In this document: one piece after another, positions 1-9,668 of the stretch
Numbering within the stretch: the first letter of the stretch is position 1
Layout: every line of letters starts with the position of its first letter
Source of the DNA: Eukaryota sp. TZLM1-RC
Taxonomy: Eukaryota; Metamonada: BaSk clade
DNA length: 64,000 bases
Assembly: GCA_040285825.1 (NCBI GenBank)
Contig: JAUPSS010000003.1
Location: 3,596,001 to 3,660,000 of the forward strand
Direction of reading: 5' to 3'
Made by a program: the position numbers and the translations under genes
The notes under the pieces: generated by a model
Seen by the model: only the letters and a program-made list of their open reading frames with translations
Databases searched by the model: none
Told to the model about the DNA's origin: nothing

Positions 1-750
1 ACTCAACTAATAATTAATTCAACCAAAAATAGAATAACAAATCACATTCCATACGAACTGATGTTTGGGTCATCTATCAGCCCAAGATCAGATCCTGCTA
101 ACATCCTAGGAGGCATTTTCGATTTTGAATCCAATGTACCAATTTTGCAAGACTTCAAATTTAAGAATGACCGTCTTCAAAAAAGATGGGAAGAAGCAGA
201 GCATCACCAATTATTAAACACACCCAGTGATACGAAAAACATAGATGAAAACACATTTAATATTGGTGACTATATTCTTCGAAAGACTAAACAACCTAAT
301 AAATGAGCACGGATTTTGGTTAGACTCATAACTGGTTTTAGAAACCCCCTACAACTCCACTTTATTTATAAAGAACCTGACGACTGGTGAACAAACAGAA
401 GTATCCAAGAGGGACTGTAAAATTTACAACACTGATGCTCCTAACGATGTTGATCTACTTAGGGCAATCGCAGCTACAGATTCAGGTAAACATGTCATCG
501 AAGAAATCCTTGACGAGTATAATACTGCTCAAGGAGACTACTGTACTGTAAGATGATTTGGTGGAGATACTACCGAGGAACCACTCCATTCTATCAGAAT
601 TCAGAAGCGTATCAACGATTTAATAAGAAACCAAATAAACGAAAACGTAAATCTATTGAATCCAACAACGCAGCTCGGGCTCTCCCCGTGCATCAGCAAA
701 AGCGTAATCCGCAAAGGAAGTGGAAGAACAACTGTACATAATTTTAATTA
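1..750 (+). pseudogene. Ty3/gypsy family A integrase C-terminal remnant
   Basis: The frame is open from base 1 to a stop at 304-306 and continues beyond the left edge. Its residues align with the integrase C-terminal region of family B elsewhere in the window (a PYxLMFGS stretch, then a Lys/Glu-rich helix, then a GDYILR strand matching GDLVLR). Downstream, homology to the family B tail goes on to about 740 (the CTVRxFGGDTTEEPLHS block) but is broken by a stop near 304 and a TGA at about 553, so this is a decayed copy. In this family the region follows the DDE integrase core and may bind DNA or chromatin. A purine tract and an LTR follow directly, confirming + orientation. Confidence 0.75.
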
Positions 751-769
751 AGAAAACAGGAGAAGGTAG
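751..769 (+). other. Polypurine tract of family A
   Basis: A purine-rich run ending AGGAGAAGGTAG lies directly before the LTR that begins TGTAGG at 770. The same ending (GGGAAxAAGxAG followed by TG) precedes the 3' LTRs of families B, D, the family D-related array and the gag-only array, which supports its role as plus-strand primer in reverse transcription. Confidence 0.6.
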
Positions 770-899
770 TGTAGGTATCTCACTAGTGAGTACCTAAGTA
801 TATATATAGAATAACATTAAATAAAATTATCTTTATCCTAACCCACCTTACACATAAATCTATACTGACACCCAGCTAGCATAATGCCTAACGGCAACA
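770..899 (+). repeat. 3' LTR of gypsy family A
   Basis: A 130-bp stretch begins TG and ends CA. It holds the palindrome CTCACTAGTGAG near its start and TGCCTAACGGCA near its end. An inverted, slightly diverged copy lies at 60411-60540. Its position after an integrase tail and a polypurine tract identifies it as a 3' LTR. The right end is less certain, because the other copy carries a few more bases there. Confidence 0.65.
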
Positions 900-1830
900 A
901 ATAAAAACATAGGAACATCGATTTTTGCATCAGGACCACCTGTCAGCTTGACTACTAGCGTCATTCCTTGCGATTCACTTACGACGTCTGCACATCGAAC
1001 TTCTTCATCTCCAACAAACCCTAAAGTCTTCCCATTGTCCATGTTAATTCTGAAATGTGTTTAATTGAAGTTAGAAATAAGAACATCTTCCAAGCTTTCC
1101 GCAAACCTGCGAGAAACAGTTTCTAAATGACACGCCACAGCTCGTTCAATTTGCTCCAGTTTAACAACACCCACAGAAAGTTTTCCTGTCTGTGTACGGT
1201 TGACAATATGTCTTTGTCGTAAACTGCTGTATCCATTTTGTTTGGATTCTTTCGGCAAGTGGTTTTATGCTTTTGTTTTGAGTATCTATTGGATCATGTC
1301 AATTTCTTTCAATTGGGATGGGTACTTTCTCTAAGAATGTGCAAAGCAACCTCTAGTAAGATGCTGGAATCAAGCTTACAGCACACCTTCTTCATAAGCT
1401 CGAATTCTCTTAGAAGATGTTTGTAGAGCCATTCAACTTAAGCAGCTGTTTTTCTTCCTCTTCCAGTTCTGGTCTTTAGCAACAGTTTTTTGACTGTTCT
1501 GCCCTGTTTCCGTTGAATGGAAATTTTTTCTGTTTCGAGGCTTTTCAAAAATGAATGACGTCCACCAGTTTGAAGCTTTCTTAATATTGGCGTTTGCAGA
1601 AGATCTAAAGTGTTCAGGAAACTGTTTGACAGCAGCTGCCATTAATCCTCTTTCAGTGGCTTCTTCTATAGCCCAGTTCTTTATCCACTGTAGAACAGAT
1701 TTTCGGGCTTGTTTTGTGGATACTTGTTGTATTCTTCTTTTGGAACCGACAGTGGAAGAAATTATTTCAGCAACAGGAGAGGTATCAGATTCGTTGATTC
1801 AGGCTCAGTAGCACATATATATAGATGGTT
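900..1830 (-). pseudogene. Degraded DDE transposase (pogo/Tigger-like)
   Basis: Read on the minus strand, about 1830-1433 is an open, basic, helix-rich region containing QFPEHFRSS and NANIKKASNWW, which resembles the N-terminal DNA-binding part of pogo-like transposases. After several stops, 1258-1061 gives another fragment. 1042-900 then gives NMDNGKTLGFVGDEEVR and a MTLVVKLTGGPDAKIDVP stretch, which resembles the region around the first catalytic Asp of DDE transposases (an NMD motif followed by a TVxLTxxxDG-type strand). No intact frame exists. The family A LTR abuts the 3' end, so family A may have inserted into it. The superfamily is inferred from motif shape only; another Tc1/mariner relative is possible. 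Confidence 0.4.
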
Positions 1831-2226
1831 GTTCCACGTCTTCATCAAGAGGTGTAATGCGGGAAAATGCCTGGGGAAGAGGATACCCCGAAAAGCGGTT
1901 ATTCATAAATATATGTAATGAAGAATTGGAATTATTACAGTGTACACTTTATTGAATAAATACATTTTTGTTTTGAGCTTGAAGAAATAAAGGGTTGAAA
2001 ACACGAAAATTTACGGTACTGATTGAGGACCTATTTAGTCTCACTGAGACTAATTACTGCCAGCAGTGTAGATTTGAAAGAGGAGCCCAAACGTTGCTAT
2101 TTGTACGTGTTTTGCAAGCGTGTTTAAACACCGGTGTTCGAACACGTGCCGTGTTTTGTGCACTATGGCTTTCACAGAACATTCTAGTTGCTATTTGTAA
2201 ATTTCGCAATTTCAGATAGACTTTCA
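1831..2226. other. No supported gene
   Basis: Minus-strand fragments near 1850-1915 could be an upstream exon of the transposase remnant, but nothing can be shown. The rest presumably holds the 5' flank of the WBP2-like gene. No RNA gene or repeat was recognised. Confidence 0.4.
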
Positions 2227-2739
2227 ATGAACTTTATCTCTATTCCTGGAAACTATTCGAGCTCTACAATCCCCACAATCCAATGTGGTTCTGATGGCCC
2301 TCTGTATGAACCAGATGAGGTACATTTATTAAGTGTACCAAATGTCCGGATTACTTATCACTACAGAGTAGCATCAGTGAAACTTGATGCTAGAGGGATC
2401 GTACATCTTACTACCCGTCATTTATATCTTCAAATTCACGATGATCCGGGTGGTACCTATTGTGTTGTTGTTAGCCTGCCTTCTATATCGAATGAACGGT
2501 TCAAACAACCTGTGTTTGGTGCAAATTTTCTGAGTGCCACCACTGTACTCGTTGATTCTACTTCCATGCAATTTAAATTGATCTTTGATAAAGGTGGTGC
2601 TGGGGTGTTTATGCCTCAGTTCTTTCGAGCATTAAGAAAAGCGAGGTTCAGTGAATCCGATGATAATGTTAGTATTCCGAACCTTCCAGAAGAACCTGGT
2701 GTGGGTTTTGAATCTGTAAATGGTAGGGTTTACTTGTGA
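2227..2739 (+). CDS. WBP2-like GRAM-domain protein
   Basis: The 170-residue product matches the N-terminal GRAM/PH-like half of WW-domain-binding protein 2. It has a GIVHLTTRHLYL strand (family form GTVYLTPYRVIF), then an FKQPVFGANFL block matching the signature KQPVFGANYI of WBP2, then a QFKLIFDKGGAGVF strand matching YKLTFTAGGAIEF. Known WBP2 proteins are adaptors that bind WW-domain partners through C-terminal PPxY motifs. Here the protein ends soon after the GRAM domain and has no PPxY. An upstream in-frame Met at 2188 exists, but the start at 2227 fits the family better. No intron is visible. It is the least disturbed gene at this end. Family assignment is firm; function as a WW adaptor is doubtful without the tail. 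Confidence 0.75.
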   Translation: MNFISIPGNYSSSTIPTIQCGSDGPLYEPDEVHLLSVPNVRITYHYRVASVKLDARGIVHLTTRHLYLQIHDDPGGTYCVVVSLPSISNERFKQPVFGANFLSATTVLVDSTSMQFKLIFDKGGAGVFMPQFFRALRKARFSESDDNVSIPNLPEEPGVGFESVNGRVYL

Positions 2740-3727
2740 ATTTGTAAATACAGTACTCATTTTGTTAATCGTTGTTTTTATAGATTGAAAAACACAACAA
2801 TTTCTCAAGGATAATCAATTTCCACATGTACAAATTGTAGAAGGTTCAGCATTTGAAGTGACATTGTGTTGTTTTTACAACAATGGTTTCTGACAGTAAA
2901 TTTGATGCCCCTTTCTATGCGTTTAAATTGAAGCAAAACTATGACAAATTTCACTCATTCTCACTCACACTCAATTCTCTACTTATCTACCTATGGTGAT
3001 AATTTCTCATATTTTTAATGATTGTTTAAGAAAGACCGTCAGAAATTTTACGATATTTTTTAAAATAAAAGAATTGTATTCTTTTTATGGGGATGGCGAA
3101 GAAAGTTTCTGATGCAGTGATTTCTTTTGGATCTAACTAGGAGAGAGTTGCATCTAGTTGATTAGTTTTGGCAGAGATGCATTATATACCTTTTGCTTAT
3201 AAATTATTTATATATTTTATTAATAAGTCGTTGAATAAACACATTTATTTAAAAAGAGACGACCTAAACATACAACTAAATATAAAAACTGACTAAATAT
3301 ACAAAACACAACAATTTCTGTGTAGGTCAAAATGTAAGTCCAAAAGTTTCAGATTACGTTTCCTGTCCCAGCAACAAAGCTGCAAATCTTTGTTTATAGA
3401 GTGAAGTGCTGATGTCCAACTACATGTCTCAAGACCAGAAAAGTGTTTGTTAAAAATTAAGAAAAGTAAAATATGGTCCGTCTACAGTCAACAAAAAAAT
3501 GAATGAATTGAATAGCACATCTAGTTGGAGTCTCTATCAATTTTTGTTTATTTGCTTCAAATTTTCTTTTGAGTGTATTTAGCGGCTTCTGCTATTGAAA
3601 CAAAAAGCGAGTCTAAAATCATTAGTCTAATACATTGTAAACAAACTGATGTGAATTGGTACTAAAAGTGAATTCCGAATGTTAAGTTAAGAATTAGAAC
3701 AACAGATCTACGACATTCACTTAACCC
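2740..3727. other. AT-rich intergenic region
   Basis: No coding region, repeat array or RNA gene is recognised. It should hold the 3' ends of the flanking WBP2-like (+) and RAD21 (-) genes, which converge here; several AATAAA-like strings occur on both strands but none can be assigned. Confidence 0.4.
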
Positions 3728-5293
3728 CTACAACAAATTTATCAAAATATTAGCATAAGGTTCGGATTGTGATACATTGACCAAAGATTTGGATGCCAGT
3801 ATCAAAAGCTGACTAAAGCTTTTAGCTACTTGAAACTTGGTGGTTCCACTGACAACTTCAACAAATACATCTCCTTGAGGAGGAAGTATATCAATCAAAT
3901 GAGCATAAAATTGGTGAGCATGAGCATCAAGTGAACCATCCAAAGTTGAGAGTGATACAGAATCATCAATGGGGATATCAAGATCAAATTTGTTTTGCAC
4001 CAAGTCAAAGTTATCTGCCAAGTAATCTTCATGACATGGAAAATTGAGTGAACTGGAAGGTGCTGTTGAGTAATCAGAGAACGATCTGTGAGAACCGCGA
4101 GGAGTATTCAATAAATTAGAGATATTTGGAGTATTTGGGTTACTCATAGCTCTCATTGCTTCGACATCGTCAACTTGGGGAATGTTCGAAAAAGATGACG
4201 TTCGGTGATGAAGATGAACATCCTGAACAGACTGTTCTAAACAAACTACATAGTGTGTGCGTAAAGCAAGGGGGCAGAAAAATGGTTCAAAGATGTGAAC
4301 ATCAGAATGTTTGATTTGGCAAACCTTCTTCAATGGAGCACAAATCTTTTTGGTGTTAGTTAACCATGTCCTCAACATTTCATTAGATAATTCAGTCGCT
4401 TCCTCACCAGCTGCTCTTCGCTTTCTTTGCTTTCTTCGAGGTTCAATTGTTGCTTCATCCGGTATTTCTTCGTGCGTTGTTGAGGTTGTGTTGTTAGGAG
4501 ATGCCACTTGATTTGCTTCTTCAGGAAACTCCAATGGAACACCACCAAAAAACGAAGGTAACGGATCATTGACGTTAGGTAGGCTTTCTAAACCATTAAT
4601 TCCAAAGAGGTCAGAATCGATGCCAGTAATTCCATCTATTTCCAATGCTAACACAGACGAGGGTGTGTGAACTGGAGTGCCTTGTGTATCGAACATGTTG
4701 AAACTTGAATTGACAAATGGTGATCCTAAGGACCTTTCTATGGCATCTGTACGTGTTCTTGAGCGAGGTCCGGTGGACGAAGACCGTGGTGTAAATCGAA
4801 TGACAGAACCTGGAATTGAAGCTTCACTGACAAGTTCATCAAGCTCAATAGGAATATCTTCAAAGTTGTAATTAGCACGTGCCTTTGTAACATCAATCAA
4901 CTTTGGTTGTTTCTTTAAATTTGGTTGGAAAGTTTTCCTTACTTTGATGAGAATATCATTGACGTCAGCTGAAGTAAGATAATGAAGGAAAGAGTCATAC
5001 AATAAACATAAGATGTTTTTCTTTCATGAATGACCACAAGACCATACAGAAGTACAGACGAAATTCTAAGCGAGATTTTGTTGGACTGCTGAACTTCAGC
5101 TCTGTGGTGAATGGTAAGCAGCATGGTACACACGCATAATCAACTATGTTTGAATCCATAATTGCCCTTTTTGACAATTTAGATTTCATTGTTCCAGCAA
5201 CCATAAGGTCAGAAGTGTCATGGAATCATACCAAAGCTTGGATAAGGCGCTACGGCTACGTTTACCAAGCACTTGATGTGCTAGAAAGACCAT
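3728..5293 (-). CDS. RAD21: Cohesin kleisin RAD21/SCC1
   Basis: This is the kleisin subunit that closes the SMC1-SMC3 ring and is cut by separase at anaphase. The N-terminal SMC3-binding domain is split over short exons. 5293-~5230 encodes MVFLAHQVLGKRSRSALSKLW (compare AHFVLSKKGPLAKIW). ~5200-5134 encodes VAGTMKSKLSKRAIMDSN. 5101-5001 encodes KISLRISSVLLYGLVVIH (compare LRTSGHLLLGVVRIY). 4968-3728 carries DVNDILIKVRKTFQPN, an acidic, low-complexity middle and the C-terminal winged helix that binds SMC1, ending FSQLLILASKSLVNV then QSEPYANILI. Two introns are 32 nt with GT-AG ends. The first junction, near 5230-5200, lacks a clear AG acceptor, so exon 1 could be mis-joined or the gene mutated there. 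The family is certain; the exact 5' structure is not. Confidence 0.85.
4969..5000 (-). other. 32-nt intron in RAD21 (SMC3-binding domain)
   Basis: On the minus strand it starts GTATGACTC and ends CTTACTTCAG. Removing it joins the exons in phase so that the protein runs RKTSYVYSDVNDILIKVRK, colinear with the RAD21 family pattern RKxxYLxxDxNExxIKI with no gap. Confidence 0.8.
5102..5133 (-). other. 32-nt intron in RAD21 (upstream)
   Basis: On the minus strand it starts GTGTGTACC and ends TTCACCACAG. Removal restores frame between DSNIVDYA and EVQQSNKISLR, within one residue of the spacing in other RAD21 proteins. An alternative acceptor 13 nt downstream would be out of phase with this donor. 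Confidence 0.7.
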
Positions 5294-5890
5294 GAGTTCA
5301 GTGGTTAATGTATATGATGGTGTGATAAAATAGAAAAAGACGGCAAAACTCTGTCTTTTCCCCTTTTTCCACATCATTTTGGTAATACCTATCTGCTGAA
5401 CATGTTACTCGTTTTCGTTGTGTACATCATTTATATTAACAAATGTTGATCTCATTTCTGTTCTGTTAACTTTTATCAAATATTACTAAGAATTTTCATA
5501 AATTAAACTGCTTTTGAAGTGTTGGAACATCAGCAAAACTTAATAAAAGTGTTCTTTAGAATCCTGTCCCTATATGCTTCTGTGGCAATTTCTGATTTGG
5601 TTTATAATAATCTCAAATTGTCAACTGAATTGATTTATCCATCCGGAGAGGATAATTCTTGTACTATGTGACAAACCTGAAAGTTCTCAACAATACGAGT
5701 CACTTCCATTGATCAATTGTGATATTCCTCCTTATTTATTAAACAAATGTACCAACATACTTTGTGTGGTACGTACCCATCAATAGAAAAACATTCAAAT
5801 CATAGGATAGTTGGTTAACAACTGGGTGGTTTTGAAAAATGGATTTTTTTACTCCCAACTCCTCAAAGTTCTCTTGATCCTTGTTAAAAC
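5294..5890. other. No supported gene
   Basis: A minus-strand frame continues upstream of the RAD21 start but is not similar to the family. Otherwise AT-rich, with no recognisable feature. Confidence 0.4.
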
Positions 5891-6280
5891 TCAGTCCGAC
5901 ACATCATGGTTTGAAACAGTCTCTGCCAATGGAACATACAACTTAGAATCTTCGCAAAACAATCTTCTATAGTTCTTAAATCCTCCTTCGAGAACACAAA
6001 TCTTTGTCTTATTCTGTGGATAGAGGGCTCGAAAAGTGTTTGAAAACACTCTATAACAAAAAGGTCCTCGTTCTTGACTCAAGTGGCAATGAAAGACGAC
6101 GAGATCAGGTGCAGCTTTTGAAACAAGGTGAGCCAGGTTATCGACAACCTGGATATCTTCAAACTGGTGAGAAGGAATGTTGATTGAGGTATGAAGTTTG
6201 CCTGAAGTGTAGTCATATGAATGTCCAACATCAAGGCACTTGTAGATTATTTTGTAGAGGATAGTGTTGGTGATAGGCCT
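5891..6280 (-). CDS. CDC25/Ych1-type rhodanese phosphatase (5' end unresolved)
   Basis: The minus frame is open from 6280 to the stop at 5891 and encodes about 129 residues. An N-terminal rhodanese half contains KCLDVGHSYDY and SGKLHTSINIP (family form DxRxxxEYxxGHIxGAxN). The active-site loop is VVFHCHLSQERGP, a perfect HC-x5-R signature followed by GP as in CDC25, Ych1/Ibp1 and Acr2 enzymes. A C-terminal VLEGGF motif matches the conserved LxGGF/Y. These enzymes hydrolyse phosphotyrosine or reduce arsenate; length near 130 fits the small Ych1/Ibp1/Acr2 group better than full CDC25. No Met lies in the open stretch, so a short upstream exon is likely; an AG near 6283 could be its acceptor. Confidence 0.65.
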   Translation of the reverse strand, partial: RPITNTILYKIIYKCLDVGHSYDYTSGKLHTSINIPSHQFEDIQVVDNLAHLVSKAAPDLVVFHCHLSQERGPFCYRVFSNTFRALYPQNKTKICVLEGGFKNYRRLFCEDSKLYVPLAETVSNHDVSD

Positions 6281-6460
6281 TCATATTTGTCTTAAGTTAT
6301 AGCTTTTTACTACAGTGAATCTTTTTTTGAAATATATTTATTTATGGTAACAATGTTTTCTTTATTGATGAGTTTCGAACCAGTTGTTGTTGTTTCAATT
6401 GTAAAAAAAGCCCAATATATTTGCAGTAGAGAGAGAAAACCTTATCATATTTCTCCTGTT
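6281..6460. repeat. Intergenic stretch with a dispersed ~58-bp repeat
   Basis: 6411-6468 (CCCAATATATTTGCAGTAG onward to TTCTCCTGTTTCAA) recurs in the same orientation, with few changes, at 60021-60077. The rest shows nothing recognisable. Confidence 0.5.
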
Positions 6461-6847
6461 TCAAACCACCTGAGCATCTATTGTTGACCGGAGAGGAGAA
6501 AAGACCTCCACCTTGAGGGTCTTGGAGCAATTTGGATACTGTTTGTAATACGTGTTCATGTAAGCACCTGTGGCTGGTCTCGTTCCACCTGGACCGGCAT
6601 GGCTATCAGGGACAGGAATGGAAATGTACTGCTTAGGGGAAGGTACGGGAGGTCGTTTGAGACGTGCAGAAGAGCCTTTTTTCTTAGCGGAGGTCTTTGA
6701 ACTGCGCTCGGTACGGGGTTGAGAGCGAGGAGCAGGAGGTGTGTACATGAACTGTAACGGTTGAGGCCTCGGCGGGAGAGTAGCATAAGATGCAGTTTGT
6801 GGAGGGCCAGTAGTGAGGTCATGAAGTGAGGGAGTAATAGAAAGAAG
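6461..6847 (-). CDS. Hypothetical proline-rich protein (partial)
   Basis: The frame is open from 6847 to a stop at 6461, with the first Met at 6748 (95 aa). It is rich in Pro, Ser, Lys and Arg, with PPRPQPL, YTPPAPRSQP, KRPPVPSPK and a Tyr-rich GAYMNTYYKQYPN segment. No domain is recognised. It might be the last exon of a larger gene, because composition is biased well upstream of the first Met. It could also be chance coding. The same-strand neighbour downstream is the rhodanese phosphatase. Confidence 0.3.
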   Translation of the reverse strand, partial: LLSITPSLHDLTTGPPQTASYATLPPRPQPLQFMYTPPAPRSQPRTERSSKTSAKKKGSSARLKRPPVPSPKQYISIPVPDSHAGPGGTRPATGAYMNTYYKQYPNCSKTLKVEVFSPLRSTIDAQVV

Positions 6848-7057
6848 TTAAAAGATTACAGGAAGTCTTAAAGCTCGGAAAAGAAGGTAAGTGAGGGAAA
6901 TTAGAACCTAGTTAATGAAGTGAGGGGTAAGTGTGGGAATAGTGAAAACCTCCCAAAACCAACTTGAGGGTTAAAAACCTCCCAGAACAGACAACCAGAA
7001 GTCGAAAATGGGGCGACAAGTGTAAAATTTGATAGATGAGCTCTTTATTCTTACTAC
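6848..7057 (+). other. 5' flank of Fanzor-like copy 1
   Basis: From about 6933 the sequence matches the segment before Fanzor-like copy 2 (from about 22979), starting GTGGGAATAGTGAAAACC. It includes repeated AAAACCTCCCA boxes and a conserved leader AATTTGATAGATGAGCTC before the ATG. The left edge of this homology marks the start of the duplicated block or mobile unit. Confidence 0.5.
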
Positions 7058-7440
7058 ATGTCAGACACCCACTCTGTGTCACGTGTATTCACTCGGTCTT
7101 GTGCACTTAACTCACTGCTGACCCCTGCAGTGGTGAGCAAATTCGGACTGACCTTCCTTTGTTCACCGAGAATTGTCATGAAGCTTTTTTACTGCTTCAA
7201 TCTTTTCTTCTAAATTTTCCGTTGGCATCTAGAGCTTTAGTGGAACAGGATGTATGGTATCTTTTTATGACCGTCATCACCACTGCTTCTTTTCCAACGC
7301 CATCCACCTCTAAAGGCCAACGCCAATTACTCCATATCTTTTACAGTGGATTTCTTCCTGAATTCCCACAAGACAGGTCTCTTGTTTCTTCATCGCAAAA
7401 ATCTTTGGTGCCTTATAGAAATTCATTCAATCTTTTTCTC

Positions 7441-7453
7441 AATGCTTGGCTGC
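7441..7453 (+). repeat. Target-site duplication of LINE A copy 1 (left)
   Basis: AATGCTTGGCTGC occurs here and again at 8805-8817, on either side of the LINE; one copy fits in frame in the host gene. Confidence 0.85.
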
Positions 7454-8804
7454 CCCTTCGGTATCTCTCAATTTTTGCAGATCTTTTAACAAACTTCGAG
7501 TCAATTTTTTTTCTTTTTTATTAGAAGTAAATGAATCTTTAATTCGAAGTCATGTATTTTGTTCAGCAGATTTGGGTGGCATTGGATTCACCAAATCTTC
7601 GATTCTGTGTAAAGCAGCATTTTTGGGAGGTGGTAAAAATTTTGTTTTTGAATTTTTCCAAAGGTTCCCTTTTGATGTTCATCTGATCAATGGTGAATCA
7701 AATTTTTATTTGAATCAACTTCAAATCGAATTAGATAACTTGCCTAGTGATATCTGGATTCAGTGTTTTCCTCAAAATGTTCAAGAAATTCCCACCCGAT
7801 CACTTCCAAATTTACGTTTTTGCTTGAAAAAGCTTCAGCACCATCTGGTTAAATTATATGAAGGCTTGGATTATGAAGTAAGACTTGGCTTGGCCAAAAC
7901 TAAAAATCCCGCTTTCGGTAATTTTTTAAAAGATATTCGTGATAGTTCAGCTGCTGCTTTAGTAACTCAAGTTCCCTCTGTTTATGGACTTTTGTTAAAA
8001 GACAATGAATGGCTTCTAAACATGCGTTTTCGTTGTTTTCTGTGGCCAAACAATTTGCCCAATCATTTAACTTGTAAATGTGGTAAACCTCTTTTGTTTA
8101 CTCATCTTTTGAACTGTAAACATTTCATTACGTTTAGAAGCAAAGTGCATAATAACGTCAGGGACCAAATTTATGTAATGTGCAAATCATATCGAGTAGA
8201 TTCCTTTTTAGAACCGCTGTTATCAAAATTAATTCTCGATGATCTTAATATTGATAGTACGCGTTACAACAGAGCTTCTATGGGTCTGACTAGAGGTGAT
8301 GTAGTTGTTCCTGGTTTAAATGGTAGTTTTACTATTTTGGACGCCATGTCTATTGACCCTTGTAATTCCTCTAACGAACATTTCATTAACTCGGATGTAA
8401 ATAATCCTCTTCTTGCAGGCGAAAAATATAAAATTGCTAAATATGCGAAACCCATTTCCTCGGTTAATGAAAATTCTCATGCCCAATATAATTTATGTCC
8501 ATTTGTTTTTTCTTTGCTTGGATCTCTAGGTAAGGCTGCTATGGCTTTCCTTGAGGATTTTGTTGTAGTTGTAAAGGAAAGAACTGGAAGAATTTTCAAT
8601 CGTGTTTACTGGCAAAACAGGATTGTATTTTCTATTTTTAAGGGAATGGTAACACTAATTTCTGATTCACTATCTTCTTTTGGGAAATTTTCTGAATCTT
8701 TAGCGATTAATTGTTTTGATGTAGGGGAGGCAGGTTTTGAGGATGTGGAGTTTTAATTGTGTATTTCATATTTGTTGTTGAATAAAAATAAATAAGGTAA
8801 AAAA
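7454..8804 (+). mobile_element. 5'-truncated non-LTR retrotransposon LINE A, copy 1
   Basis: The 436-aa frame ending at 8756 is the C-terminal part of a reverse-transcriptase protein; palm motifs are missing, so the insert is 5'-truncated. Positions along the protein: a GGIGFTKSSILCKAAFLGGGKN block (split here: GGIGFTKSS, CKAAFLGGGKN), a Cys/His knuckle CKCGKP..HLLNCKH, then EPLLSKL, RGDVVVPG, an acidic-strand ILDAMS and KYKIAKYAK, the order E, GD, D, K expected for a PD-(D/E)xK restriction-like nuclease. This is like the R2-type end of RLE LINEs, by inference. The 3' end is A-rich (AATAAATAAGGTAAAAA). It is flanked by a 13-bp duplication. Confidence 0.75.
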
Positions 8805-9548
8805 AATGCTTGGCTGCAGACTCAGATTTGTAATTTTATCACTAGAAAAGGGCTTTCTCCTTATTTTGCTTGTCGGGCTCGTCAATTGGCGTCTAACGTA
8901 AAGACAAGTTTACCTAAAATTTGTCAATCCTGGACAAAAAACTTCATTCGTGCTCATTGTAGAGCTCTAGATAAAACGAATGTCTGTGCCAATTATCTTA
9001 TCTCTCTTTCACCAAATGAACTCTTAGCCCAACCGGAAAAAGTAGTTGGTGATTCTGTTCTCGAACACTACATCAATTTCAATCTGACTAATTCAAGAGA
9101 AAGATTCTTTTTATTAAATGCATGTGAGTTTATCTTGAATCTCCTTCAAAGATTTCCTACCACTGCTTCTCTACTGTCTTCACATGATAAAATCACCTTT
9201 TCATCAAAGAAAATTGGTGAGCTTTTTCTCTTTAATCTTAATATTCCACAATACTTACTCACTTTCTTTTCTCATATGCATTGCTCGAAGAAATTTAGAA
9301 TAATACCTTTAGCTTCTCACAAAGGTTCTAAATTTCATGAGGTACCTTCACATGTTTTCTATTCTGTGAAAAAATTCCCACTTATTGAAGGATCATCTTC
9401 CAAATCAAAGTTCATCAAAAATACATGTCTGAAAACGAATATTCAAACAATGTGCTTACCAAAAATTTAATATCAACAGAAAAAGTTTGAAAAATAGATT
9501 TAAAAAAAATATTTATTGCAAACTAATGGTAATGAACTGCTTTTTAAT

Positions 9549-9668
9549 GCTGTTTGTGTCATGTGAAACAATAAAGCGGGATAAAGAATATTTATTTGAA
9601 ATTCACTGGCCCTTATAAAGGCCATCACTAGTGAAGTCTATACTAGACTAATTGTCCACAGTACAACA
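9549..9668 (-). repeat. 3' LTR of gypsy family B copy 1 (diverged)
   Basis: It aligns with the 135-bp family B LTR (shared core GGCCCTTATAAAGGCCATCA and the end TCCACAGTACAACA). The left 50 bp are diverged, so the left boundary is accurate only to a few bases. Confidence 0.7.

Larger units (their letters stand above)
7058..9545 (+). pseudogene. Fanzor-like nuclease gene, copy 1 (truncated, LINE-interrupted)
   Basis: This is a near-duplicate of the better copy at 23100-26412. The start ATG at 7058 is shared, but a 1-nt deletion near 7135 shifts frame before the block LLLQSFLLNFPLASRALVEQ. The frame then runs to 7453, where a LINE of about 1.35 kb is inserted, and resumes after 8817 with QTQICNFITRKGLSP. 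The following helical region reaches the basic stretch FRIIPLASHKGSKFHEVP, which resembles the segment before the RuvC core in Fanzor proteins. A 1-nt insertion near 9436 breaks the frame again. At about 9545 the gene is cut off by the family B LTR, so the RuvC and zinc-ribbon parts are missing. It is non-functional. Confidence 0.65.

Noticed and set aside
860-900. C-terminal extension of the DDE transposase remnant to 860
   Set aside because: That stretch lies inside the family A LTR, whose inverted copy at 60411-60540 shows it is LTR sequence and not transposase.
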